This document shows positions 10,171 through 19,656 of a stretch of DNA of 35,414 nt, piece by piece; positions within the stretch are counted from its first letter, which is position 1; every line of letters starts with the position of its first letter. Origin of the DNA: Saprolegnia diclina VS20 (lineage: Eukaryota > Oomycota > Saprolegniomycetes > Saprolegniales > Saprolegniaceae). The position numbers and the translations under genes were made by a program. Where the stretch lies: positions 428,569 to 463,982 of the forward strand of contig NW_008246111.1 of assembly GCF_000281045.1 (NCBI RefSeq), written 5' to 3'. Below the pieces are notes generated by a model, which was not told where the DNA came from, ran no database searches, and saw nothing but the letters and a program-made list of their open reading frames with translations.

Positions 10171-10998
10171 ATGCACAGCAGCCTCTTCACGTCCGTTCTC
10201 CTCGCCGCCTCGGCGCAGGCCGCCCACGTCCACCTCCGCGACATCAAGGCGGCGCAGGTCGACGTCTGGAACCAGTGCGGTGGCAAGGAGTACCGCGGCG
10301 ACACGGCGTGCACAAGCGGCAACTACTGCAAGGTCATCAACGAGTGGTACTCGCAGTGCCAGCCCGGCGGTCAGAGCGAGGTTGGCCTCTGGGGCCAGTG
10401 CGGCGGCAAGAACTACAACGGCGCGACCAAGTGCTCGGGCGGCAACACGTGCAAGGTCTGGAACGAGTGGAACTCGCAGTGCGTGCCGAGCAACGACCAG
10501 CCCGCGACCGCGCCGCTCAACTGGGCGCAGGTCGACGGCGTCTGCTACAACAAGGTCGAGGGCGACAAGGACACGACGACGAGCGGCATCTCGTCGTACG
10601 AAGCGTGCATCAACGAGGCCGACAAGCGCGGCAAGCTGTACGCCAACTGGAAGGACAACCAATGCACGGTGCTCTCGACTGTCTACTCGTACACGCAGGA
10701 CAAGGGGTGCAAGGGCGCGGCCAAGTACAACCTCGACAAGTACACGTGTGCCGGCAACACGGACTTTTACGGTAGCGACATTGGCCAGGCGCAGACGCGC
10801 TTCGACCGGTGCCTCGACGAGTGCGACTACTACGAGTCGGGCGGCCACAAGTGCAACGCGTTCATGTGGGTGCGCAACCCCGGCAGCGAGTTTGGCGTCT
10901 GCTACTTCAAGTCGTTTGACGACTTTAACCGCAAGCCGTCGACGAGCTGGCTCGGCGGCATCTCGTGCAAGCGCAACCCCAAGTACATGCAGCACTAA
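10171..10998 (+). CDS. CBEL-like secreted protein C: 2x CBM1 + PAN/Apple
   Basis: Intronless, 275 residues. The ATG at 10171 precedes a signal peptide ([17 protein letters not shown]); the frame is open upstream, but that sequence is not leader-like. CBM1 modules: the first has WNQCGG instead of WGQCGG and ends EWYSQC; the second is [15 protein letters not shown]...EWNSQC. The PAN-like region carries [50 protein letters not shown] and [17 protein letters not shown]. These blocks are shared closely with protein D, so C and D are nearer to each other than to A/B, although they lie in opposite orientation. Its role is inferred from the CBEL family: binding cellulose in its own wall or in plant material. 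Confidence 0.88.
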   Translation: MHSSLFTSVLLAASAQAAHVHLRDIKAAQVDVWNQCGGKEYRGDTACTSGNYCKVINEWYSQCQPGGQSEVGLWGQCGGKNYNGATKCSGGNTCKVWNEWNSQCVPSNDQPATAPLNWAQVDGVCYNKVEGDKDTTTSGISSYEACINEADKRGKLYANWKDNQCTVLSTVYSYTQDKGCKGAAKYNLDKYTCAGNTDFYGSDIGQAQTRFDRCLDECDYYESGGHKCNAFMWVRNPGSEFGVCYFKSFDDFNRKPSTSWLGGISCKRNPKYMQH

Positions 10999-11315
10999 GA
11001 TACCAACCACCGCCTTGTGTTGTTCGTTGTCATTGCAATTGTGTTCGCCGTCAGAGATCTTGCACTCTCTCGCGCACCTTGGTAGTCCCATCGCGGCTTT
11101 TGACGCGGGTGAAACACGTTCAACAGGCAGTTAGTTGGATCAGGTGTAGGATTGCTGTGCCTGGTGCTGCCACGTCATCCGGATAATGTTTGCACTGATC
11201 AAGAGTCTAAGTTTGTATGTTTGAGATATGGACAGGTCGGTTAAACTTTTGTGGGCAAAAGGACATGGATTTAGAGGCTTAGTTGTCGTCAAAACAGCCT
11301 CAAAACTCGATGCGT
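10999..11315. other. convergent intergenic between CBEL-like C and D
   Basis: This lies between the stop of C (plus) and the stop of D (minus). It contains one copy of the shared TGCCACGTCATC element (11162-11187). No gene is seen. Confidence 0.45.
11162..11187 (+). promoter_or_regulatory. shared 26-bp element, copy 1
   Basis: These 26 bases are identical to 12663-12688; the central part is CCACGTCATCCGGATAAT. Flanking bases on both sides differ between the copies, so it is a discrete element, not the edge of a longer duplication. A shorter core recurs at 14086-14099 and 33036-33048. The ACGTCA core is the kind of sequence bZIP proteins bind; that is inference only. Confidence 0.5.
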
Positions 11316-12155
11316 TTACTGCGACGACGCAAGGCGGTTGCACGCAATCGCGCCGAGGTCGTTGATCGACGGGCGCTTGTTCCGGTCGTCAAACGCCTTG
11401 AAGAAGCAGACGCCGTACTCGCTGCCGGGGTTGCGCACCCACGTCGCGGCGTTGCACTTCTTGCCACCCTCGTTGAAGTTTTCGCACGAGTCGAGGCACC
11501 GGTCAAAGCGCGTCTGCGCTTGGCCAACGTCGTTGCCCCAAAAGTCGTGGTTGCCCGAGCACTGCCACTTGTCGAGGTTGTACTTGGCCGCGCCCTTGCA
11601 CCCCTTGTCGAGCGTGTACGAGTAGACGGTCTGGAGCACCGTGCATTGGTTGTCCTTCCAATTGGCATAGAGCTTCCCGCGCTTGCCGGCCTCGGCAATG
11701 CACGCCTCGTACGACAAAATGCCGCTCGTCGTCGTGTCGTTGTCGCCGTCAACCTTGGTGTAGCAGACGCCGTCGACTTGGACCCAGTTGAGTGGCGGCG
11801 AGACGGCCGAGCCCTTCGAGGCGGGCGCAGTTGTCGTCGGCGTCGCGTTGCCAGGAATGCACTGCGCGTACCACTCGTTCCAGGTCTTGCACGTGTTGCC
11901 GGACGTGCACTGGGTGGCGCCCTTGTAGTCCTTCCCGCCGCATTGGCCCCAGACACCGACTTGGCCGTTGCCGCCGGGCTGACACTGCGAGTACCACTCG
12001 TTGATGACCTTGCAGTAGTTGCCGCTGCCACACGCCTTGTCGCCGTTGTAGTTTTTGCCACCACACTGGCCCCAGACGTCGACGACCTTGGTTTCCGCTT
12101 CAAGGGTGTTGGCGACAACGGTGGACGCGAGGGCGAGGATCAGAGCAGCCTTCAT
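11316..12155 (-). CDS. CBEL-like secreted protein D: 2x CBM1 + PAN/Apple
   Basis: Intronless, 279 residues. The ATG at 12155 starts a signal peptide (MKAALILALASTVVA). CBM1 modules are at about residues 28-63 ([11 protein letters not shown]...EWYSQC) and 68-102 (WGQCGGKDYKG...EWYAQC). They are followed by a Thr/Ala/Pro-rich linker of about 18 residues and a PAN-like region ending with [17 protein letters not shown]. The N-terminus through [18 protein letters not shown] is the same in protein E, 690 bp upstream on the same strand, which indicates a tandem duplication. The PAN part is instead closer to protein C, which hints at domain exchange or gene conversion within the cluster. Function as for the family: secreted cellulose-binding lectin-like protein. 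Confidence 0.88.
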   Translation of the reverse strand: MKAALILALASTVVANTLEAETKVVDVWGQCGGKNYNGDKACGSGNYCKVINEWYSQCQPGGNGQVGVWGQCGGKDYKGATQCTSGNTCKTWNEWYAQCIPGNATPTTTAPASKGSAVSPPLNWVQVDGVCYTKVDGDNDTTTSGILSYEACIAEAGKRGKLYANWKDNQCTVLQTVYSYTLDKGCKGAAKYNLDKWQCSGNHDFWGNDVGQAQTRFDRCLDSCENFNEGGKKCNAATWVRNPGSEYGVCFFKAFDDRNKRPSINDLGAIACNRLASSQ

Positions 12156-12846
12156 GGTGGTGAGCGAGAGGTCGAAAATGGATTTGTGTCGAGACTGGGC
12201 GATGGATCGCGACCTGATGTTCTTCGGTTCGAGACCGACGCTTGGAAGCGTCGTGCGAGGACGCAAGGACAGCTTCAGGACCATGGCTGGTCACCAAGTC
12301 AACACCATGCGTCGGATCGAAATCGAACGATAGAGCACCCCAAGCACGAATTCTTCGATTGCCGAACAACTATGTTGACTTGAAATACACCTCATGCCCA
12401 CGCAAACCCGTCTCGGTAGCGCCATTCCTTGGGATACCTACCTTAGCCACGAAGCTATCAGCTTGAACGCTTCAGCGCCAGATAAAGATATGAAAGACAC
12501 GGGTTTTGATTTTTGATGGCTAGGTCGTTGCAGAGGCTCGTCACGACGAAGTTGATGGATACTTATTCACATAAATGGCACCCTTCTTGACTATCCTTCA
12601 TTCGGCGTACGGTACTTGTTCTTGAGATGGGCCGAGCGAGTACCGTGTCAAAGCTTCGTCTTTGGTGCTGCCACGTCATCCGGATAATACGTTCACATCA
12701 TTGCGCTCCTCAGTACCGGTATGCATGGGCTGAAGCTTCAGAGCAGTTCTAGTAGAAGACTGCTGCCTCGAAGAAGTTATGTACATGAAAGAGCGTGTAT
12801 GATTAGTCAATTGTCGTCGATACGAATTCTAAAATTTCTGACTACT
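12156..12846. other. intergenic between tandem CBEL-like D and E
   Basis: This is the 5' side of D and 3' side of E (both minus). It holds the second copy of the 26-bp element (12663-12688). The 15-mer GTGTCAAAGCTTCGT, just before it, also occurs near 26755 beside the start of the Cys-rich receptor gene. No gene is supported. Confidence 0.45.
12663..12688 (+). promoter_or_regulatory. shared 26-bp element, copy 2
   Basis: Identical over 26 bases to 11162-11187, with unrelated flanks. It lies about 160 nt beyond the stop of gene E and about 510 nt upstream of the ATG of gene D. Confidence 0.5.
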
Positions 12847-13665
12847 TTACGCACGGCGGATGCACGCGGTTCCGCCAATGTCGTCGACGAACGGTTTCTT
12901 GCTCGTGTCGGCAATGTACTTGTAGTTGCAGACGCCTTTGTCGCTGTCCCAGTGCTGCACCCAGTACACGGCGTTGCACTTCTTGCCGCCCTCGCTAAAG
13001 TTTGCGCATGCGGCGAGGCACTTGTCAAAGCTCGTCGTCGACTTGCCTACGTCGTTATTCCAGTAGTCGTGGTTGCCCCAGCACTGCCACTTGTCGTTGT
13101 CGAACTTTGCCGCACTCTTGCACGATCGGCTGAGCTTGTACGAGTCGGCGTTCTGGAGCACAGTGCACTTCTCGCCATCCCAGTTGGCAAACTGCTTGCC
13201 GCGCTTGTTAGCTTCAATGATGCAAGCATCGTACGACGTGATGCCGTTCGCCGCCGTGTCGCCATCGCCGTCCATCTTGTTGTAGCACACGGCATCGGTT
13301 TGGAGCCAGTTGAGCGGGACTGCGACGTCCTCCGGAGGCGCCGTCGTCGGTGTTGCGGTGCCAGGGACGCACTGCGAGTACCAGTCGTTCCAGACCTTGC
13401 ACTCGTTGCCGGGCGTGCAGAGTGTGTCGCCCGTATGAGACTTCCCGCCGCATTGGCCCCAGAGGCCGACTCGGCCGCTGCCACCGGGCTGGCACTGCGA
13501 ATACCACTCGTTGTAGAAATTGCAGACGGAGCCGCTGGCGCACGTCGTGTCGCCGTTGTGGTTTTTGCCGCCGCATTGGCCCCAGACGTCAACGACCTTG
13601 GTCTCGGCTTCAAGCGTGTTCGCGACAACGGCGGACGCAAGAGAGAGGATCAGAGCCGTCTTCAT
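12847..13665 (-). CDS. CBEL-like secreted protein E: 2x CBM1 + PAN/Apple
   Basis: Intronless, 272 residues, ATG at 13665 before a signal peptide (MKTALILSLASAVVA). The first CBM1 is [15 protein letters not shown]...EWYSQC and the second WGQCGGKSHTGDTLC...DWYSQC; both keep aromatic residues at the expected cellulose-contact positions. The PAN-like region has TSYDACIIEANKRGKQFANW, KWQCWGNHDYW, SFDKCLAAC and CNAVYWVQHWDSDKGVC. It is a tandem partner of D by its N-terminus and leader, but its PAN part has drifted. Stop TGA or TAG context was not examined beyond the frame end. Likely a secreted cellulose-binding protein. Confidence 0.87.
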   Translation of the reverse strand: MKTALILSLASAVVANTLEAETKVVDVWGQCGGKNHNGDTTCASGSVCNFYNEWYSQCQPGGSGRVGLWGQCGGKSHTGDTLCTPGNECKVWNDWYSQCVPGTATPTTAPPEDVAVPLNWLQTDAVCYNKMDGDGDTAANGITSYDACIIEANKRGKQFANWDGEKCTVLQNADSYKLSRSCKSAAKFDNDKWQCWGNHDYWNNDVGKSTTSFDKCLAACANFSEGGKKCNAVYWVQHWDSDKGVCNYKYIADTSKKPFVDDIGGTACIRRA

Positions 13666-14371
13666 GGTCGTGGGCGAGACAAGAGAAATTGAAAAGTGAA
13701 GCAAACCGAAGCGGCTTGAGACTAGAAGACGCGTCAGCTGGAAGGTTTGGTGTGACCGAAAAGATTCGCTTGCTGACCTTTGTTTTCGAACAACTTCAAT
13801 GTTTTTCGAACGGCTTTTTTCGAATGCTAAAGGCGCCGCCTTGGAACAAGCGCCTCTCGCCGTTCGAGAAGCCATTGGCGGCGGCGCGGTCCGTCGTCTG
13901 GGCGCTCACCGCAGCATCCCAGAGCATCACAGAACACCATTGTCCATACTATTTCCACGCAAACGAGTTGTCCATTCCGTTGTGCCGCACGAGCTCACCG
14001 CGCCAGCTCAGCCAGACCAAACAGCAATACCGTATCCAGATAGGTACGGTCAGCAACTGAGTCTCCCTTTGCACTTTTCTGCAGTGCTGCCACGTCATCT
14101 GTGGGGACAAACGATTACGATTTCGGTTAGCGTGGTGGAGCTGAATTGCGGTCAAGTAATGATAGCGGCTGTCCGCTCATGTGCCCATCGAATACTGGCG
14201 ATCGTAAACGAGCCAATCACATGCGCCGCCGCACTTCAAGCACACCCGGATTTTGCGCAGGCTGGGCACAGGAGCAGCAGTGCAGAATGTGTCTACGGTA
14301 TGCGTGTGGTCAGCAGCTGATAGCACCGAGCGCCACGCCAGGTGGCGCTTCACATTGCAATTTGCTGCAGC
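13666..14371. other. divergent intergenic between CBEL-like E and F
   Basis: This is the common upstream region of E (minus) and F (plus). It contains the third copy of the GCTGCCACGTCATC core (14086-14099) and a CCAAT core at about 14213-14217, about 155 nt before the ATG of F. No gene is supported; long open frames here are not protein-like. Confidence 0.45.
14086..14099 (+). promoter_or_regulatory. GCTGCCACGTCATC element, copy 3
   Basis: Fourteen bases match the core of the two 26-bp copies (16 when the preceding GT is counted). It is placed 273 nt upstream of the ATG of CBEL-like gene F and on the same strand. Confidence 0.45.
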
Positions 14372-15196
14372 ATGAAGATCGCTAGTACCGTCGTTTTGCT
14401 CACAGCGTCGGCGTCGGCCATCCACGTCCGGAGCGCGTCAACCGCTCAAGTAAGCGTCTGGGGCCAGTGCGGCGGCAAAAACCACAACGGCGACACGACG
14501 TGCGCCAGCGGCAGCTACTGCAAGGTCATCAACGAGTGGTACTCGCAGTGCCAGCCCGGCGGCAACGGCCAAGTCGGCGTCTGGGCCCAATGCGGCGGAA
14601 ACGACTACAAGGGCGCCACCCAGTGTACGCCCGGCAACACGTGCAAGACCTGGAACGCCGACTACTCGCAGTGCGTGCCGAGCAACAATGACGACAAGAA
14701 GGACGACACTGGCGCTGCGTTGCCCGCGGGCTGGCTCGAGCTTGCGGGTCTCAAGTGGACGCTTTTGGACAACGACCTGGCGACGACGGGCGACAAGAGC
14801 TTCGCCGACTGCGTCCAGTCGGGCACCAAGCCCGCCAAGGACGGCACGACGCGTTTCTTCGCGGTCTGGGACTCGACCAAGAAGGTCTGCAACGTCGCGT
14901 CGACGGTGTACACGTACGAGATGGCGCCGGGCTTTACGAGCGCCGTCAAGTACAACGCCGACAAGTACGTCTGCGTGGCCAACGCCGACTACGCCAACGA
15001 CGAAGTCAACACGTTCCAAACTCGCTTCAACCGGTGCTTGGACTCGTGCGACAACCTCGGCGACGGCTGCAACGGCGTCACGTACGTGCGCGAGGCCTCG
15101 TCCGGCTACGGCAAGTGCTCCATCAAGCTTCGGAAGGACACGTCGGCGTCGCCCAAGACGACGAGCAACGGTAGTATCGCCTGCAAGCGTAAGTAA
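14372..15196 (+). CDS. CBEL-like secreted protein F: 2x CBM1 + PAN/Apple
   Basis: Intronless, 274 residues, ATG at 14372 with a short leader ([16 protein letters not shown]). CBM1 modules are at about residues 29-65 ([15 protein letters not shown]...EWYSQC) and 70-104 ([15 protein letters not shown]...DYSQC; Gly of WGQCGG is Ala). The first CBM1 is nearly the same as that of protein E across the divergent promoter. The PAN-like part differs more from the other members: [52 protein letters not shown] and [17 protein letters not shown]. An Asp/Lys-rich linker joins the two halves. Role inferred from the family. Confidence 0.87.
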   Translation: MKIASTVVLLTASASAIHVRSASTAQVSVWGQCGGKNHNGDTTCASGSYCKVINEWYSQCQPGGNGQVGVWAQCGGNDYKGATQCTPGNTCKTWNADYSQCVPSNNDDKKDDTGAALPAGWLELAGLKWTLLDNDLATTGDKSFADCVQSGTKPAKDGTTRFFAVWDSTKKVCNVASTVYTYEMAPGFTSAVKYNADKYVCVANADYANDEVNTFQTRFNRCLDSCDNLGDGCNGVTYVREASSGYGKCSIKLRKDTSASPKTTSNGSIACKRK

Positions 15197-15379
15197 ATCT
15201 CAACTTGGCGGTTATGTCTGTCGTTCGAGTATACAACTGTGTCTCAGGGTGTCATCCGTCTGTGCGATGGCTCGAAATGCAAAGCCATGCAGCAGGACTC
15301 GTGGCCGCGGGGCTCGATCGGAGCAGTTAGTTGTCCTTGGACGCAACACGAAGAAATTAGCAGTCGAAGATGGTCATTG

Positions 15380-16177
15380 TTACTTGGTTTGGAGACGCTT
15401 GCATGCAAAGCCGCCGACCCAGCTCGACGACGGGGGGCGGTTGGCGTCCGGGAACCACTTGAGCGTGCACCGGCCCTTCGCTGCCTTGGTGTCGAGCACG
15501 TACGAGAAGGCGTTGCAGGGCGTGCTGTCGCCCTTGGGCGGCTTGTACGCGTCGCACTGGGCCTCGCACTCGACAAACGACGTCGCGCGCACGTGCGTCT
15601 TGAGGTCGGTACCGGGAAAGTCCGAGTTGCCCGAGCAGACCCACTTGTGCAAGTCGTACTTGGCGCCGCCCTTGCAGTTGTAGTCGACGTAGTAGTTGGT
15701 CGTCGCATTGAAGACTGTGCACTCCTTGGACGAGACCTTCCAGTTGGCATAGTGGCCACGACGCTTGGCCGCAGCCGCGACGCACGCCTCAAACGTGAGG
15801 ATCTTTGGGATCGGCGACCCGGGCGACGGCGACGTGAAGCAAACGCCCTCGCTCTCGGCCCAGTCGAGCGGCGCGGTGACGTCCGGAAGGCACTGCGCGT
15901 ACCACTCGCTGAAGCGCGTGCAGGTCGTGCCGGGCGTGCACACGCCGGACCCGAGGTAGAACTTGCCGCCGCACTGCCCAAACTCGGCAACCTCGGTGGA
16001 CTCGTCGCGGGGCTGGCACTGCGACACGATCTCGTTGAGGCGGATGCAGTGGTGCCCCGGCACACACGTCGAGTCGCCAACAAAGTCGACGCCGCCGCAT
16101 TGGCCCCAGGCGTCTACGTAGGCGGCGCCGGCCGTCGTCGCAATGGCCGCGACGAGCGAAGTCAGAAGGAGCTGCAT
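15380..16177 (-). CDS. CBEL-like protein G, divergent, with degenerate CBM1 modules
   Basis: Intronless, 265 residues. The ATG at 16177 was chosen for its leader (MQLLLTSLVAAIATTAGAA); an upstream in-frame Met at 16210 would add 11 non-leader residues. The first CBM1 reads WGQCGG but ends NEIVSQC, without the usual Tyr/Trp pair before SQC. The second begins FGQCGG (Trp to Phe) and ends EWYAQC. The Cys framework is kept. The PAN-like region is recognisable (TFEACVAAAAKRRGHYANWK, WVCSGNSDFPGTDL, CEAQCDAY, CNAFSYV, GRCTLKW). It is the most diverged member, at the edge of the cluster, and its cellulose binding may be weakened or changed. Confidence 0.85.
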   Translation of the reverse strand: MQLLLTSLVAAIATTAGAAYVDAWGQCGGVDFVGDSTCVPGHHCIRLNEIVSQCQPRDESTEVAEFGQCGGKFYLGSGVCTPGTTCTRFSEWYAQCLPDVTAPLDWAESEGVCFTSPSPGSPIPKILTFEACVAAAAKRRGHYANWKVSSKECTVFNATTNYYVDYNCKGGAKYDLHKWVCSGNSDFPGTDLKTHVRATSFVECEAQCDAYKPPKGDSTPCNAFSYVLDTKAAKGRCTLKWFPDANRPPSSSWVGGFACKRLQTK

Positions 16178-17304
16178 GGCGACGTGGGCGCAAGTGTACG
16201 AGTGAAGCACTGCGGGTCGACGGATGAAAAGTAGCCGCGCAGCTGAGCCACTTCAACTTCGATTTGGCAACTTCGACGCAGTTGCGAGCTGGGTGATGAC
16301 CCAGCGCCGCTCGTCGTGATGCGCCCGCGGTGGAGACTAGATGCGATGGTACTTGGTCGGGGTATGCCTCGTATCGTCGGCGCCTTGTAGAGTACACAGA
16401 GGTAGGTGGGTACTCCCGACCAAGCATGGCGAGGATCGGGACCAGGATCGGCGATGTGGAGTTGTGTGCAAGTAGCCTTACAATGCGCGAGATTCAACTG
16501 GAATCTTGCACGTGGGGCGATGGGGCGCGATAAGTCGCTTTGCGCGATGTCGACCCCGGCGTCGCAGAGTATCAACGCGTTGCGTGTCAGTAGCCTTCTC
16601 GTGGTCGGTGCTTTGAAACGCTGGTGTCGACGTCTCGCTGCGCTTTGGTAAGCTCGTGTGGTGACAGTAGAGCTGATCGATTTCGAGGTATACCAGCCTC
16701 AACAAAATGCTTGTTCGACGCATCCTCGACTGCACCCGCTAATATCCGAGCCACCATCGCAGTACTGGAGTACCGGTAGGACGAAGATGCGCGCGCCCTT
16801 CTCTCGTCTGGTATACTCAGCGGCAAACGAACGTTGGGAGGCCTGACGAGGCTCAGACAGGCGGGATCGCACCAACTACGACCGTTTAGTTCGAGGTCGC
16901 GTCGCATTCCTGTGGCCCACGGAGCTCAATGGCCAGGAAGCGCCGCGTCTTCAACGTCGGAGCGGACGCAGCAGATGGTTTCCGCGGAGCGTTCGTAGCC
17001 GGTTACAAGGTTCGATCAACCGATGAGCCGTTTATCCGGTTTCAACCGTACTGGAGTGTCCCCGTTCTTGTCGACTGCATTTGCCAACGGACTCGATTCG
17101 GCGTTTCTTTGTACGACTGGAGCTTGCATCGTTGAGTGAAAAACAAAACTGCAGATCAAAAGTGCTATTCTGTGGACTTGATGTTATGCACTTGATACAA
17201 ATCCATTCCAAGGAGGCCTCTTGCGTCTTGTGGTACTGGTGTCATGCTGTCGTAAGAAAAGAAGTATCAAGAAACTATCAACCTATTATGTCATTATTGC
17301 AATC
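16178..17304. other. 1.1-kb intergenic, nothing recognised
   Basis: This lies between the start of CBEL-like G (minus) and the stop of adenylate kinase (minus). Short open frames on both strands (for example 16587-16907 minus and 16929-17135 plus) resemble no known protein and do not join by plausible splice sites into one. No strong repeat is seen. Confidence 0.4.
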
Positions 17305-17982
17305 TTATTCCTTCCAAAACTGAAGTTTGGACCACAGCGTGGACCAAAAGCCCGGTGGCGTCATGCTGCACTCGATCGTCGCAAAGACGTCTTCTTTGGG
17401 GAGCATGCCGTCGACCTTGCAGAGCGTTGCGACAGAGGCGAACGCGCCGACGACAGCGCCGCAGTTGTCGTGGAACTTTGCCAACCGGTTCTTGATCGTG
17501 CTTTCCGTGTCATCCGACCGCTGGACGACCTCGACGCCCGGCGGCGGCGGGTTGAACGTAATGTGGTACGTCTTGCCCGTCGCGAGGTCCACGCGGCGGC
17601 CAGAGATGCGTTTGATGACCTCTTCATCCGGCACATCGAGGAGGATCACGAGGCTGGGCACGATGTGGTGGGCGAGCATGGCCTCGGCCTGCGCTTGCGT
17701 GCGTGGAAACCCGTCCAGGAGCCAGCCGCGCTGCTTGCAATCGTCTTCTTCGAGGCGCGCGAGGACGACCTGAATGATGAGCGCGTCCGGGACGAGATCG
17801 CCGGCGTCCATGTAGGCTTGCGCTTCCTTGCCGAGCGGCGAGCCCGCTTGGATGGCGGCGCGGAGCATATCGCCGGTCGAGAGGTGTACGAGGTTGAACT
17901 TGGCGACGAGGAGCTCACACTGAGTTCCTTTGCCGCCGGCGGGCGGGCCGCAGATGACGAGCTTGGGGGATGTTGAACGCAT
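17305..17982 (-). CDS. adenylate kinase
   Basis: Intronless, 225 residues from the ATG at 17982 (MRSTSPKLVICGPPAGGKGT). It catalyses AMP + ATP = 2 ADP. Visible motifs are the P-loop GPPAGGKGTQC (residues about 12-22); the AMP-binding STGDMLRAA and PLGKEAQAYMDAGDLVPD; the signature LLDGFPRTQAQA (about 91-102); the LID GRRVDLATGKTYHITFNPPPP, which has no zinc-binding cysteines, as in eukaryotic enzymes; and the Arg/Asp region RSDDTESTIKNRL. The C-terminus adds a short aromatic tail ending WSKLQFWKE. The frame is open upstream to 18108, but that part is not conserved in type. A reverse CCAAT box at 18117-18121 lies about 135 nt upstream. A cytosolic or mitochondrial intermembrane location cannot be told apart. 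Confidence 0.92.
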   Translation of the reverse strand: MRSTSPKLVICGPPAGGKGTQCELLVAKFNLVHLSTGDMLRAAIQAGSPLGKEAQAYMDAGDLVPDALIIQVVLARLEEDDCKQRGWLLDGFPRTQAQAEAMLAHHIVPSLVILLDVPDEEVIKRISGRRVDLATGKTYHITFNPPPPGVEVVQRSDDTESTIKNRLAKFHDNCGAVVGAFASVATLCKVDGMLPKEDVFATIECSMTPPGFWSTLWSKLQFWKE

Positions 17983-18597
17983 AGCAGAGTGTGCTGGAGA
18001 TGGCAAATCCAAATATGAGCCCGGCATGTACAATCGAAGCTGATATCGAAGTCTGATGATGTGACATGTGCCAACAGAGACATGTGATTTGATCACCGTG
18101 GCCTTCACGCTGTTTCATTGGCTTGACGATGTATTCGAACTTCGATCCTTGGGCAACCTGGCAGGTCAATGAAATTTGATGAGCATGCCAACGGGTCCGC
18201 AGAAGCAGGGCTCGCGAGCAGGTGCCAACAACCGCCCGTGCGCGAGCGTTCCCAGCGACGTCGAACGACCTTGCGTAATCACGCTGAAGTGCGCCATCGA
18301 CCCCACGGCGTCACCCGGGGCGTATCGATCCGCGCATTACGACAGTCGTGTCAACAGCAAGGACACGGTGCCCGAGCCTTTTCTATACTGCGGAGCGGAA
18401 GACGCGCCAACGAGGTATACGAAATGAGGTTATGCGTGTCAACACACAACATCGGGCCAAGCCACTGGATTGTTACGCGGCGACAGACTCGCATTCTGGT
18501 TCTTAGAGGGTGCCATACATGCTAATGTTGGCGTTTTTGCCACCGCTCGCATCCATGTGCGCGTGCTCTGGCGCGCCGTAGCGTCTACTCGACCGCG
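17983..18597. other. intergenic upstream of adenylate kinase
   Basis: This is the promoter side of adenylate kinase (CCAAT core 18117-18121, reverse). The rest, up to the stop of the membrane-protein gene at 18598, holds no gene I can support. Confidence 0.4.
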
Positions 18598-19656
18598 TCA
18601 GAGATACTTTCGACGCGACAGCCAGACGTACCGGACGTAGCAGCGCAAGAGAACAAGGCCGGCGATCAGGGCCACGAGAAGCCAGGCACCAATGTGCGCC
18701 TAAAGCGCCATCAGCAAGGTGCAACACAATGCAATGCGCGTACGACAAGCTGGATGACGTCGAGGTAGTCGGCGTCGACCGGCGAGAGGCCGGTTTCGTG
18801 CTTGGCAGCCAGCCTGTACGTGGCAGAACTTGAGCCATCATCGACTTCGAATTCAGTGTCGTACCAAGCCAACGTCCAGATACCAACAGCGCCGAAAGCG
18901 ATATCGCCTGCGCGACTTTAGGAACAGAGGACGCAGAAGCTTTTCGTACCATTGTAGGCCAAGGCAGTGACGTGAGCCGCCAAGAGCACGGCCAAGCACA
19001 CCATGTACACGGCGAGGTTGAGGTCGTAGCCGAGTCCGCGGAGGGACACCGTCACATTGATAAGCGTCGCACCGCACGTCCAGCTAGAACACAGACATTG
19101 TGATGCGCACTCGAACGCGTACTCGAGGATGTGCATACCTGAAGTAGAGCGTGAACGGGAGGCGGAGGCAGATGTAGTCCGAGAGCGACGAGCACTCGTA
19201 AGCCGTGCGACGAGGCCAGATCGCCAGACCGTCAAAGAGCGTCGGCAGCTGTACAAGCGAGGCTGTCGTGAGGTAGAGCGCACCAGTGATCGCCCACAGC
19301 ACGAGAATGACGGGCAGCGACCACACAATGGCGCCGCTTGCAAACACTTCGAGCCAGAGCATGTTGAAGACGCACGATGCGATGAAAAGACCGTAGACGC
19401 GCTTGGCGTGGGCTGGCAAGAGCGAGAGCGACGGGAAGATGCACTCGCGGCTTACAAAGAGGAAGAGCGTGAGGTAGATGAGGCCCCAGATCGAGAACGC
19501 GGTCTTGGCCGGCGTGAGCAGCGAGCGGTGGGCGGCGACGACTTCACGCATGGCGCCCGTGCGCACCGAGTTGCGCCAGAGGCAGGAAATGAAGGCCAGC
19601 GCCATCGTGAGGCGCAGCAGCAGCAGCGGCTTGGTGTGGAGCTGGGCGACGTGCAT
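18598..19656 (-). CDS. multi-pass membrane protein, copy 1 (TspO/MBR-like motif)
   Basis: Four exons: 19656-19139, 19083-18950, 18907-18744 and 18699-18598. Introns are 55, 42 and 44 nt, in phases 2, 1 and 0. The total is 305 residues with about eight hydrophobic segments. The ATG at 19656 is chosen because MHVAQLHTKPLLLLRL aligns with the start of copy 2 (26877). TPAKTAFSIWGLIYLTLFLF near residue 45 resembles the first-helix motif of TspO/MBR (tryptophan-rich sensory protein) relatives, but I would not assign a function. The C-terminus ends in a membrane segment and a basic YVRYVWLSRRKYL tail. A 168-N gap lies 28 nt before the start, so promoter sequence is missing and an upstream exon cannot be excluded. 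Confidence 0.68.

Noticed and set aside
16587-17323. Several short frames in the 1.1-kb spacer before adenylate kinase
   Set aside because: No domain, no phase-compatible splice sites joining them, and no conserved start context.
17983-18108. Adenylate kinase start at 18108
   Set aside because: The extra 42 residues are not typical of the enzyme or of a clear targeting peptide; MRSTSPKL places the P-loop at the usual distance.
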